Shown here: piece after piece, positions 17,717-25,802 of the stretch
How positions within the stretch are numbered: position 1 is the first letter of the stretch
How the letters are laid out: every line of letters begins with the position of its first letter
Translations under genes and position numbers: made by a program
Notes under the pieces: generated by a model
What the model was told of the DNA's origin: nothing
Database searches by the model: none
What the model saw: the letters and a program-made list of their open reading frames with translations, nothing else
Source of the DNA: Burkholderia sp. 9120
GTDB lineage: Bacteria > Pseudomonadota > Gammaproteobacteria > Burkholderiales > Burkholderiaceae
Assembly (NCBI RefSeq): GCF_000745015.1
Contig: NZ_JQNA01000002.1
Span: 248,001-312,000 of the forward strand
DNA: 64,000 bases
Reading direction: 5' to 3'

Positions 17717-18199
17717 TTACTCGAGGTCTATCCCTCTATAGTCCTCTTCACGAAGATTTTCGTATGCGCTCGCATGAATGGATGCATCGTTTGTGCATCG
17801 AAAATTCTCGACTCTTCTTCCCTCTTTCTCCGCAATAACACCCGCATTAGTCTCAAGGGACTGGCGAGTCGTTCTATTTCTGTCATAGATATAATACGTA
17901 TAGCCTTCTCTAGAAAATTTTACGTGTCCTTCTCCGCCGCCAGGATAAGGTCTACTGCTCACAAGAAACTCACCCGCCGAGCCAGATGTTTTTTCCGGAT
18001 AGGCAAGATAAACTTTATTCCTGGACCTGAACCTGTAAATGAAACTATTCGTGTCTTTCGAATAGCACAGTTCGGCGATTTTGTGGCTATGCATACAGTT
18101 AAACGCAACCTCTTCGTTAGGCTGGCAAAATTCACTCGCACGAACGCCATGCAGCAATCCGCCTGACAGGAACAACGAAAGCGCCATTCTTTTAATCAT
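17717..18199 (-). CDS. Small Sec-exported protein of unknown family (candidate immunity protein)
   Basis: A 160-residue protein from ATG 18199; its start overlaps the end of the upstream hydrolase gene by 8 bp (ATGATTAA), implying coupled translation. A signal peptide is clear: MIKR, a hydrophobic stretch LSLFLSGGLLHG, and likely cleavage after VRA at 21. The mature part has Cys in EFCQPNE, FNCMH, LCYSK and FRCTN, so disulfides are possible. Base composition is clearly more AT-rich than its neighbours. The family is not recognised. A periplasmic product coupled to a peptidoglycan-hydrolase gene is the arrangement expected of a type VI immunity protein, but this is inference. Confidence 0.7.
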   Translation of the reverse strand: MIKRMALSLFLSGGLLHGVRASEFCQPNEEVAFNCMHSHKIAELCYSKDTNSFIYRFRSRNKVYLAYPEKTSGSAGEFLVSSRPYPGGGEGHVKFSREGYTYYIYDRNRTTRQSLETNAGVIAEKEGRRVENFRCTNDASIHASAYENLREEDYRGIDLE

Positions 18200-20900
18200 G
18201 ACCTTGGTTGTCCTGCGGCACGTCAAGCAAAGAAGCGATTCGATTAAATGAATTTTTTCTCTCCGCGTATCCGTTGAGGCCACCATTAACCAATTTTGTG
18301 ATGGTTGCGACGGTTGAATTCGAGTCGTCGCAGACGGAATTGGCGCGAACATTTTCCCAGTAGAAAAACGCCGTCTCGACCCCGTAGTCAAGACTCGAAA
18401 GTACGACGTCTGGATTCGAAACGAAATCCCGTTGGTCATCTGGAAATTTCTGGTTATGGGAATCTTTGAAACGCGTGTAGTTCCGCTTGCCAGTCAATTG
18501 GATAATTCCCCGCCCCCTATACTTATAGCCATCGCCAGTCTCCTCGCCCCCGTTATCCATCCTGTTGGCATACACGTAGTTCGCCAGACGCTCCGGCTGA
18601 TGTGCGTAATGATCAGCCTCCGTCCATAACTTGCCTCTTAATTGGCCGAAGTTGCAGACTACATCTGCCGGCGTTTCATGAAATTTCCCTGCATGGGCGC
18701 CACTGGGAGGAGACTTGCATCCAAACTTCTTTTTCATTCCCTTGACGCTATAGCTCAGCCCCTCTTCCAGATTCTTAAAATGACTTTCCACCGCGATCTG
18801 GGAGAGAAAATGTGCGATCCGTTTTGGTTTGTCTATTCCATATTTTCGGGCCGATCTGTTCAGGTAAGGCAAGACTTCCCGATGATAGGACTCGGCTGTA
18901 TCGGGGTCCACGATCCTTAACATTTGCAATGTGATCAGGTCGTCCGCGTCGGCCATGCTGTCGAGGAACGTCAGCGGGTTGAAATGCCAAACGTGCGACG
19001 ACGCCGGAAAGTCCTCCACCCCCTCGATCTCGTCCCACCAGGAAAGCTGATCGATCCGCTCGAGCTCGTGCTTAAGCCGCTTCGGATCGTTCTTCAGCAG
19101 CGCGTCTTTTTCCTTCAGCACGCTCCACCTGCCCGCATCGGACTTCCCTTGCCATTCACTCGGATGTCTCGCAACAACGTGCGCAAGCGCATTGCGTACG
19201 ACGGGGTTGTGATTCGCCGCGGCAAGTTCATCGGCCGTGATATCGCTGTCCGGATGCTGATCGATGAGCCGGTAGAGTTTCCTGAAAAACTCCGGCACGT
19301 TTTCCGGATCCATATAGCCGTTCGCAGTGGCGTTCGTCTCCTCGACCAGCCGGAAACCCAGCTTTGACCAGTCGTATTGCACGACACGTTGAAGACGACT
19401 CTCAGGCATCCAGCCTGTCAACACGCCACCCTCTCCGATACCCTCGACCGGAAACCATTTCTTGTGGTGCGCGTCGAGCTTCGCCAGCGAGGGTGTCGTG
19501 TCGACCACAACCGGTAAAAGCAGCGGATCTGTGCCGGGCGTAAAAGTACTGACTCCTGAGGCCGATACCTCTTCCCTTGCAGGCGCTCCGTCCGTACCCG
19601 CCATCTTGAACTTCCGGCCTTCGGTCAGTCCCGCCGCATTCGCGAAGAAGTCGTTGAATTTCGGATCGCCGGTGAATATCTCAAGATGAACCTGCTGGCG
19701 AGTCATCTTGTCGTGATCGCCCTGGCCGGGCGTTTCGTACAGACCAAGGTGACCGATGGTGTCGCCTGCTTCGATCGGAATTGGGGGATTACAGGTCACG
19801 ACGTTGAAGAGATCAGGGATCAGCGGGTCGCGCGAAAGATCAGTCCTGCTCGACCTGATCCACACCGTGGCGCCCACGGCAACCGGCCCTGCCTTGCCCG
19901 GGCCGAGCGTCAGTATCGTCACCTGCGCGAAGGGCTTCATCTTGTTGCCCTGCTTGAGTAGCTTCTCCTGCTCAATCTTGACGGTCGTGCCCGGTGGCAC
20001 GGTATGGATGACAGCGCCCGCGACATTCTGAGCGGAGGGCTCGCCTCTGGCGCTGACTTCATGCAACACCGTTCCGGTCGCCTTCCGGTTCGACTTCCAG
20101 TACGACGGGCGCTTTCGGATATCGGCACCGGTCGCGGTCTCTAGCTGGACGCCATGAGTTGCGATCCAATAGTGTTGTCCGGCTGTTATCGCTCGAGATG
20201 TCGTATTGCCCGACACCTGTACCGCGTTGACCACGACGTAAAGCAGCTTTGTTATCTGATTGCCTGCCGTCGATTGCACTTCATCCAGCACCGACAACTC
20301 AGTGCCCGATGGCAACGCAATAGCCGGATTCACCGACGGCACGTCGTGGAGCCCGGAAAGTGATGAAGCAAAGCCCGACACAGACATCGCACCAGAATCC
20401 GACGACGTGTCCGCAATCGTCGGACGCCTCTCATAGGCGACTGCAGACGTTCCCTGCACCACGATACGCTGTGCATAGCCGCTATATGGCAACAGGTGCA
20501 TATACAGGCTGTAAAAGACGAGCGTGTTCCGCGGCCCCGGCGATGTTGAACCCGCAGTCGAAGCCTTACGCGGCGACTCATAACGATGCCGCACCAGACA
20601 GAACGATGTCGAATACTTCAACGTCTGCGCATCCGTACCCTCACCCCATGTCGACGTCCGGTAGTCGTCGTTCAGCCGGTAGGCCACCACCTCTCCCGTG
20701 GCCATCGCACGGATCGGCCGGGTGTCCGCCAGATACCCGCTGGTGGCGTCGCTGATATGCAGTCCGCCATGCCAGAAGCCGTGAGTACCCAGCAGGTAAA
20801 AACCTGCGGTTTCGCCGTTCAGATGGTCGAACAGTTCCTTCGCCGACTTGAACTCGCTGCCGTCTGATCGGGTGATCGGATACTTGAAGCTGAGAGACAT
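18192..20900 (-). CDS. M23-like plus GH19-like peptidoglycan hydrolase, candidate T6SS effector
   Basis: A 902-residue protein without a signal peptide. Residues 35-140 look like the first half of an M23 (lysostaphin-type) fold (GFWHGGLHIS, MATGEVVAY, YMHL), then inserted SH3-like stretches, then GDTIGHLGLYE at 379-389 and QVHLEIF at 403-409. The usual HxH of M23 is altered there (one His, 405), so the peptidase may be inactive or divergent. Residues about 655-890 are GH19/chitinase-like: SQIAVESHF with Glu705, LEEGLSYS at 711-718 and YRGRGIIQLTG at 794-804; in bacteria and phages this fold often cuts peptidoglycan. Lack of a Sec signal, the coupled exported partner and the nearby type VI locus suggest an effector. 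Confidence 0.72.
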   Translation of the reverse strand: MSLSFKYPITRSDGSEFKSAKELFDHLNGETAGFYLLGTHGFWHGGLHISDATSGYLADTRPIRAMATGEVVAYRLNDDYRTSTWGEGTDAQTLKYSTSFCLVRHRYESPRKASTAGSTSPGPRNTLVFYSLYMHLLPYSGYAQRIVVQGTSAVAYERRPTIADTSSDSGAMSVSGFASSLSGLHDVPSVNPAIALPSGTELSVLDEVQSTAGNQITKLLYVVVNAVQVSGNTTSRAITAGQHYWIATHGVQLETATGADIRKRPSYWKSNRKATGTVLHEVSARGEPSAQNVAGAVIHTVPPGTTVKIEQEKLLKQGNKMKPFAQVTILTLGPGKAGPVAVGATVWIRSSRTDLSRDPLIPDLFNVVTCNPPIPIEAGDTIGHLGLYETPGQGDHDKMTRQQVHLEIFTGDPKFNDFFANAAGLTEGRKFKMAGTDGAPAREEVSASGVSTFTPGTDPLLLPVVVDTTPSLAKLDAHHKKWFPVEGIGEGGVLTGWMPESRLQRVVQYDWSKLGFRLVEETNATANGYMDPENVPEFFRKLYRLIDQHPDSDITADELAAANHNPVVRNALAHVVARHPSEWQGKSDAGRWSVLKEKDALLKNDPKRLKHELERIDQLSWWDEIEGVEDFPASSHVWHFNPLTFLDSMADADDLITLQMLRIVDPDTAESYHREVLPYLNRSARKYGIDKPKRIAHFLSQIAVESHFKNLEEGLSYSVKGMKKKFGCKSPPSGAHAGKFHETPADVVCNFGQLRGKLWTEADHYAHQPERLANYVYANRMDNGGEETGDGYKYRGRGIIQLTGKRNYTRFKDSHNQKFPDDQRDFVSNPDVVLSSLDYGVETAFFYWENVRANSVCDDSNSTVATITKLVNGGLNGYAERKNSFNRIASLLDVPQDNQGHD

Positions 20901-21129
20901 TGATTGAAATACTCTGGCTTATACCGGTTTCGAATGAGCGCTCAGTGGCGATCGCCTGTGCTGCCCACGCAGCGTCAGATGACCTCGACTGTGCTTTCGC
21001 ATGCCCGCTTTCGCAGTTCCCCAAGCAGCACATTCAAAAGATTAAGCCATATTCCTCATACGAAATTGCCTACTTTTCCAAATCTTGTTGTGGAAATTTC
21101 GGCATCCCAATCAAGCAGAAAAAAGCCAC

Positions 21130-21789
21130 CTATTCCGCATTTTCTTCATCACCCCGCCGTGTCCCACCCACCCGCTGCGACTGCGCCACATACCCATCCA
21201 CCGCGCGCATCACACGCACCTCCAGCGCAACCGCATCACGTTCATCACGCTGCCCGGCGGCGTCGACCATGCCGTGCACGATCGCCAGCAAATCGTGCGC
21301 GACCAGACTGGCGTCACTCAACTCAGGCGCGCCCCGCTTCTCCGTCAGTGCGCTCATCAGCACGGCATGAACCAGATCCGTCAGCCGCTGGTTGCGTTCA
21401 CCGAGCGGCAACCTGCGTTCCTCGAAATCGATGACGCGCGCCAGCGCCGGCCGGCGCATCTGATGCGCGACCGCCGCGCGCACCATCGCCTGCACGCAGC
21501 CCCGCGAACTCTCCACCGACGCCGCCGCCTCGATGTCCACGATCAACTGCGCCGTCTCGCGCTCGATCAGTGCCACCGTCAACGCATCGCGATTCGGGAA
21601 GTACTGATAGAGCGAGCCGATGCTGACGCCGGCACGCTCGGCGACTGCGTTGGTCGTGCAGGCGACGAGCCCTTGCGTCTCCAGAATGCGAGCGGCCGCT
21701 TCGAGCACGGCTTCGACGGTTTGCGCCGAACGCCGCTGAACCGGTGCTTTACGGGGTTTCAGACGCTGTGCAGCAGTGGATTTGGCCAT
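21130..21789 (-). CDS. TetR family transcriptional regulator
   Basis: A 219-residue repressor-type protein from ATG 21789. The N-terminal helix-turn-helix is clear at about 25-70 (ILETQGL, TTNAVAERAGVSIGSLYQYFPNRDAL), the standard TetR pattern. The C-terminal part (DLVHAVLMSAL, LLAIVHGMVDAAG) is the ligand-binding/dimer domain; the ligand is unknown. It is divergent from a darcynin-family gene with about 100 bp between them containing a long imperfect palindrome, so it probably represses that gene and itself. A longer in-frame reading up to 22263 runs through the neighbouring gene and is not real. Confidence 0.92.
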   Translation of the reverse strand: MAKSTAAQRLKPRKAPVQRRSAQTVEAVLEAAARILETQGLVACTTNAVAERAGVSIGSLYQYFPNRDALTVALIERETAQLIVDIEAAASVESSRGCVQAMVRAAVAHQMRRPALARVIDFEERRLPLGERNQRLTDLVHAVLMSALTEKRGAPELSDASLVAHDLLAIVHGMVDAAGQRDERDAVALEVRVMRAVDGYVAQSQRVGGTRRGDEENAE

Positions 21790-21802
21790 GGCTGAAATGC
21801 GA

Positions 21803-21836
21803 GTTTTAAACGTGAGTGATCGCTCGTATTCTAAAC
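21803..21836. promoter_or_regulatory. Palindromic operator candidate between TetR and darcynin genes
   Basis: An imperfect 34-bp inverted repeat is centred between 21819 and 21820. The core GAGTGATCGCTC is symmetric except for one T/C pair per half, and the outer ends are GTTT and AAAC with AA/TT inside. It lies 14 bp from the TetR start and is the best candidate for its binding site. Confidence 0.6.
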
Positions 21837-21891
21837 CTGTTTTTCGCAAAGACCCGATCGACCTCTTAGCCCTCGACTGAAACCTGATCTC

Positions 21892-22254
21892 ATGACCGCC
21901 TCTGCAAAAAAAACTGTGTTGACCGTTTTCATGCTCGTCAAAACGAAGCCCGAATGGCTCGCCTTGTCCGACGATGAACGCGCCCGCCTGCTGCACGAAC
22001 ACGTGTTGCCGATCCTCAAGAGGCATGCCGACGAAGTGACCTTGCGGTACTACGACATCGAGTTCTACTCGGCCCGCGTCACCGACATCTGGGTATGGGA
22101 CGCGAGCAGCCACCACGCCTATGAAATGGTTGTCGAAGCGTTGCGCATGACGCCGCTCTGGGATCGCTTCTATGACGTCGTCGAGATTCTGCCGGGCGTG
22201 GAAAACGCCGTTGCTCAGGCCTACAACCGGGACGCGGCACTGCCGGCGGCTTGA
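21892..22254 (+). CDS. Darcynin family protein
   Basis: A 120-residue cytoplasmic-looking protein. The start TVFMLVKTKPEWLALSDDER and the RYYDIEFYSARVTDIWVWD stretch match my recollection of the darcynin family first named in Acinetobacter; no biochemical role is known to me. The fold is probably a small alpha/beta barrel-like domain. It is divergent from a TetR gene and is the likely target of that regulator. It is convergent with tssJ. Confidence 0.75.
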   Translation: MTASAKKTVLTVFMLVKTKPEWLALSDDERARLLHEHVLPILKRHADEVTLRYYDIEFYSARVTDIWVWDASSHHAYEMVVEALRMTPLWDRFYDVVEILPGVENAVAQAYNRDAALPAA

Positions 22255-22323
22255 ACCGAACACCTTCGTGGATAAACAGGCCGGGAAGGTGCCGTAGCGG
22301 CGTCGGCGACGCGCTACCTAGCG

Positions 22324-22866
22324 TCAATCGGTCTTCGTTTTTTCTGGATCGGATTGCGATTGCGATTGCGCCACCAGCGTCCGATCGATCAACTCCAGTT
22401 TCAGCGGCTTATCTGTCGACAGTTTTTTCCTCGGAATCACCGTGCGCCACTGACCATTCGGGCTCGGCTCCCGGTAAAACACCACAATCGCGACGTACCG
22501 CGTATCCGTCTGTACCGGCTCAGACAGGCTTACGGCGCCACCCGGATTCACCACCGCCGCCGCGCTCGCCCGCAAGTCCTGCGCGAGCAAGGTTTTGTCG
22601 TTCGTCAGCAAGTCGCTGTACGACGCGGCGTCGAACCGCTTGCGGTCTTTCAGCTGATAGACGCGTACGGACACTGAACAAGGCCGATTGGCTTCATCCG
22701 GATTGATGGATGCCCGCGCGACGAAATCGACATCGACCGTCTTGATCTGCCTGTAAAACACCGCGCGGTAAACGCCCGTGCCCGTCTCCGAAACGGCTTG
22801 CCAGGCGCCGCAGCTCGACAGCATGGCGATCGATACGAAACCGGTGACAATCGGGCGTAAAAACAT
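22324..22866 (-). CDS. tssJ: Type VI secretion lipoprotein TssJ
   Basis: A 180-residue outer-membrane lipoprotein from ATG 22866 with GGAG upstream. The signal peptide ends in a lipobox LSSC with the lipidated Cys at 19. The mature part follows TssJ pattern: ASINPDEANRPCSVSVRVYQLKDRKRF and later YVAIVVFYREP. TssJ anchors the TssJLM membrane complex by binding the periplasmic end of TssM. It is the last gene of the minus-strand operon, 13 bp after tssG. The Ser/Gln/Lys-rich end is variable. Confidence 0.92.
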   Translation of the reverse strand: MFLRPIVTGFVSIAMLSSCGAWQAVSETGTGVYRAVFYRQIKTVDVDFVARASINPDEANRPCSVSVRVYQLKDRKRFDAASYSDLLTNDKTLLAQDLRASAAAVVNPGGAVSLSEPVQTDTRYVAIVVFYREPSPNGQWRTVIPRKKLSTDKPLKLELIDRTLVAQSQSQSDPEKTKTD

Positions 22867-22879
22867 GGACACTCCGGAC

Positions 22880-23980
22880 TTAGGCGACGCATGCAGCGTC
22901 GAGAAACGGGTTGGCGGCGGCCGATGGAAACGCCTCGCAAACGCCAAGCGGAATCGTCAACAAACGATCAGAGGAAGAAGGCAACACGGTGGTCCACGCG
23001 AGCCGGGGCGCGGGTCCCTCATACGACGCGCCGACAACAGGCGCCGGCGCGAAGCGCGAGGACATCTCCATCTGCACGAAAACGTCGGCCTTGACGCCGA
23101 CATAGAGCTTTAGAAACGCCATCAGTTCGCGATGCAACGCTGCTCCCGGCAGAAGGTCGTATGTCTGGCGCACGTCGGCTGGCCGCAACGTCACACACAC
23201 TGCGCCACTGCGATACGCCAGCCGTACGCCAAGCACGTAGCCGCCGCCGAGACCGTGAGGCGCGCGCCCCGCCCCGGCGACGCAGCCTAGCGGGCTGGGT
23301 TTGCCCACCCGCTTGAGCGTCGTATGAAATTCATCGACGCGCACCTCGACGCCCGGGACAGCTAGCGCGACCACACCCGCGAGCCCTTCGGACGTACGGG
23401 TTCGCTGAATCAACAGTCCGAGCAGCGCCAACGCGCGCGAGTCCGGCAACCCGGCACGCGCCGGTTTACCACCCCAACCGAAACCCGCGAGACATAGCAG
23501 ATTCCGCGAATGGTTGTCAGCGCCTCCGGCACGAAAGCCGATCGGATAGCGATATTTCTTCCACGCGCGATAGAGCAGCGTGACGAAGCGATGGTTGAAC
23601 TGATCGAGAAAGGCTTCGACCGCTTCATGCCCTTCCTCGCGCAGCACGATATCGTCGATCAGATGCGACGGCATCGCCGCGTCCACGCCGTACAAGCCCA
23701 TGAAGGTGGTGCGCACCGTCGGCGCCGCGCCGGGACGTTCGACGTCGAGATCGACGCACGCCACCTCGCCGGCCGGAAAGCCCACACGCTGGCGCGGCCG
23801 GAAGCGCACCGGTTCGAATTCGGGCGTGTCTTGCGTGCCGAAACCCGGATGGTCAGGCACACGCAGTTCCAGTAACCGGCACAATTGCATGAAGCTCATC
23901 GTCGGCGCGCGGCCGAGCAACGACGCGACGAACGGGTCAAGCTCCGCCGGAAAAACCTGCGACGAAACACGCGCGGTCAT
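22880..23980 (-). CDS. tssG: Type VI secretion baseplate protein TssG
   Basis: A 366-residue protein from ATG 23980, whose ATGA overlaps the tssF stop; a TTG three codons upstream is less likely. TssG features include FMQLCRLLE near 32, VDLDVER, and TTFMGLYGVDAAMPSHL near 92. TssG joins TssF, TssK and TssE in the baseplate wedge. The C-terminal end is extended by about 30 residues beyond the last conserved-looking part. Confidence 0.93.
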   Translation of the reverse strand: MTARVSSQVFPAELDPFVASLLGRAPTMSFMQLCRLLELRVPDHPGFGTQDTPEFEPVRFRPRQRVGFPAGEVACVDLDVERPGAAPTVRTTFMGLYGVDAAMPSHLIDDIVLREEGHEAVEAFLDQFNHRFVTLLYRAWKKYRYPIGFRAGGADNHSRNLLCLAGFGWGGKPARAGLPDSRALALLGLLIQRTRTSEGLAGVVALAVPGVEVRVDEFHTTLKRVGKPSPLGCVAGAGRAPHGLGGGYVLGVRLAYRSGAVCVTLRPADVRQTYDLLPGAALHRELMAFLKLYVGVKADVFVQMEMSSRFAPAPVVGASYEGPAPRLAWTTVLPSSSDRLLTIPLGVCEAFPSAAANPFLDAACVA

Positions 23981-25791
23981 AACGGACAACGCAGCGCCTT
24001 GCTGCGTGGCCAGGCGATGCGGGCCTGGGAAGGCAAGCTGACTATCTCAAGCTGCGTGAACAGGTTGATCTCGGCATACAGCGCGAAAAACCGGTGCAGT
24101 AGTTCACCGAACAGCATCAGGTCGCCCTCGCCCGCGAACGCGTGGCTATCGAGCGTGACTTCGATCAGCACGCCACGTTCGACCGCGCCGCCCGTTACCT
24201 CCTCGCGCAGTGCCTCCGACACATGCAGAATGCCCGCGAGACGGCGCCGGTTCAGTTCGTCGCCAGTCCAGTCATACAGCGCCAATGCGCCGCGCAACAC
24301 CTCGGCGTTCATCAGCGACAGAAAGTTCGGTGCGAGATGGGACAACACCCGCCATTGAAAGCGATCGCCCGTCGGTGGATACAACGGCAGCGTCGGCGCA
24401 ACAAGATTTCGCACCCTCGCGACATTCGGCACGCCGGCGCCGAGTTCGTCGAGACTCACCTCGTGCCGGCCCTTTCTCGGCAACATGCCGTTCGTGCCGG
24501 TCACGCGCAGCGACAGACTTTCTTCCGGCAGATCCGTCGCGCTCTCCCATGCGTGGCCGCCCAGAACGATCCACGTTTCATGCAGCCCCGCGCCGTTCTG
24601 GCGCACCCGCGTATGGAAATAGCGCTCAGGCGCTTCGTGCCGCAGCATGCCGCCACGGTGCCGGAAAGTCGCGAACGGCACGTACTCGTAACGTTCTGCG
24701 TTGTCGTGATCGATCGCCTCGATCGCCTCGACGCAATACGTTTCGACGTGTCCCGCCGCGTGGCCCGCCGGCACGACCCGGTATTCGGTTTCGTGGTGAT
24801 CGACTTGGACCGTTTCGGCATCTAGCGGAAACAGATTGATGACCGGCGCACAGAAGAGGCGCACGTTGTCCACCGTAAAGCGCTGGTCGGATGGGTAATG
24901 GTGCGTGAGGAGAATTTCGAGTTCGAAGCGGGTCGTGTCGGCGGGCAGTTGGGTCGCGTCCAGACCGCATAGATCCACGAACAGAAATTTCTCCCGGAAA
25001 CTGAAATATTCGAGCAGCAGTTGATAACCCGAAAACGCCGCATCCGCTTTCGGCCACAACCGCTCTTCGAGCGTGAATCCCGCAGGTTCGATGCTGACGC
25101 CACCTAGCGGCAGCGCATCGCCGCCGCGCACTTCCGGAATCCGCCACGCGATCGACGCCACCTGCCGGGTCAGCGCGAGATGCATCGCGAACGCCGTCGA
25201 CAGGTCGGCGTTCAGATAAAGCGGCAGACGCGAGAGATCGGTCGCGTCACGGCGCGCGGACCGGTCGATCTCGAACTGCAGACCGATCACCGAACGTCCG
25301 TCTTGACGCACGGCCGGCGCGGCGTTGACCAGACGGACCGGTTGCAAACTCACGGCCCGGGTCGTGCGATACAGACAGTGCACGGCCCTCGGCGCCGCAC
25401 CGTGAGAGGCCGCCGCGAGTGGCATGGCGATCGGTGCCGAGCGCACCGGCACGCCGGCGGGCAGGCATTCGGTTCTCTGCAATTTCTCCTCGATCGGCGT
25501 AAATTCCACGATCGATAGCGACGGAATCATGCGCAGGTAATGCGGCCACAGCAGACTGACGAGTCCTTCGGTCAGCTCGGGTAATCCGTCGTCCAGTTTC
25601 TGCTGCAAACGCCCGCTCAGAAACGCGAAGCCCTCGTAAAGCCGTTCGACGTACGGATCGCGGTCGCCCACGCGATCGAGATTGAGCATGCGGGCCCGGT
25701 CGGGATGCGCCTGGGCGAACTCCTTGCCGGCCTCTCTCAGATAGCGCATCTCGGCGTCGTAATAGCGCAGGATCGGATTGTCGTGGCTCAT
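23977..25791 (-). CDS. tssF: Type VI secretion baseplate protein TssF
   Basis: A 604-residue protein from ATG 25791, 11 bp after tssA. The N-terminal block is typical: ILRYYDAEMRYLREAGKEFA, then RVGDRDPYVERLYEGFAFL, then LLWPHYLRMIPSLSIVEF. TssF is the large wedge subunit of the baseplate and pairs two copies with TssG. The later LSHLAPNFLSLMNAEVLRGAL block and the short basic end are also family-like. A longer in-frame extension to 26463 overlaps tssA and is not real. Confidence 0.95.
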   Translation of the reverse strand: MSHDNPILRYYDAEMRYLREAGKEFAQAHPDRARMLNLDRVGDRDPYVERLYEGFAFLSGRLQQKLDDGLPELTEGLVSLLWPHYLRMIPSLSIVEFTPIEEKLQRTECLPAGVPVRSAPIAMPLAAASHGAAPRAVHCLYRTTRAVSLQPVRLVNAAPAVRQDGRSVIGLQFEIDRSARRDATDLSRLPLYLNADLSTAFAMHLALTRQVASIAWRIPEVRGGDALPLGGVSIEPAGFTLEERLWPKADAAFSGYQLLLEYFSFREKFLFVDLCGLDATQLPADTTRFELEILLTHHYPSDQRFTVDNVRLFCAPVINLFPLDAETVQVDHHETEYRVVPAGHAAGHVETYCVEAIEAIDHDNAERYEYVPFATFRHRGGMLRHEAPERYFHTRVRQNGAGLHETWIVLGGHAWESATDLPEESLSLRVTGTNGMLPRKGRHEVSLDELGAGVPNVARVRNLVAPTLPLYPPTGDRFQWRVLSHLAPNFLSLMNAEVLRGALALYDWTGDELNRRRLAGILHVSEALREEVTGGAVERGVLIEVTLDSHAFAGEGDLMLFGELLHRFFALYAEINLFTQLEIVSLPSQARIAWPRSKALRCPL

Positions 25792-25802
25792 GGAAACTCG
25801 GG

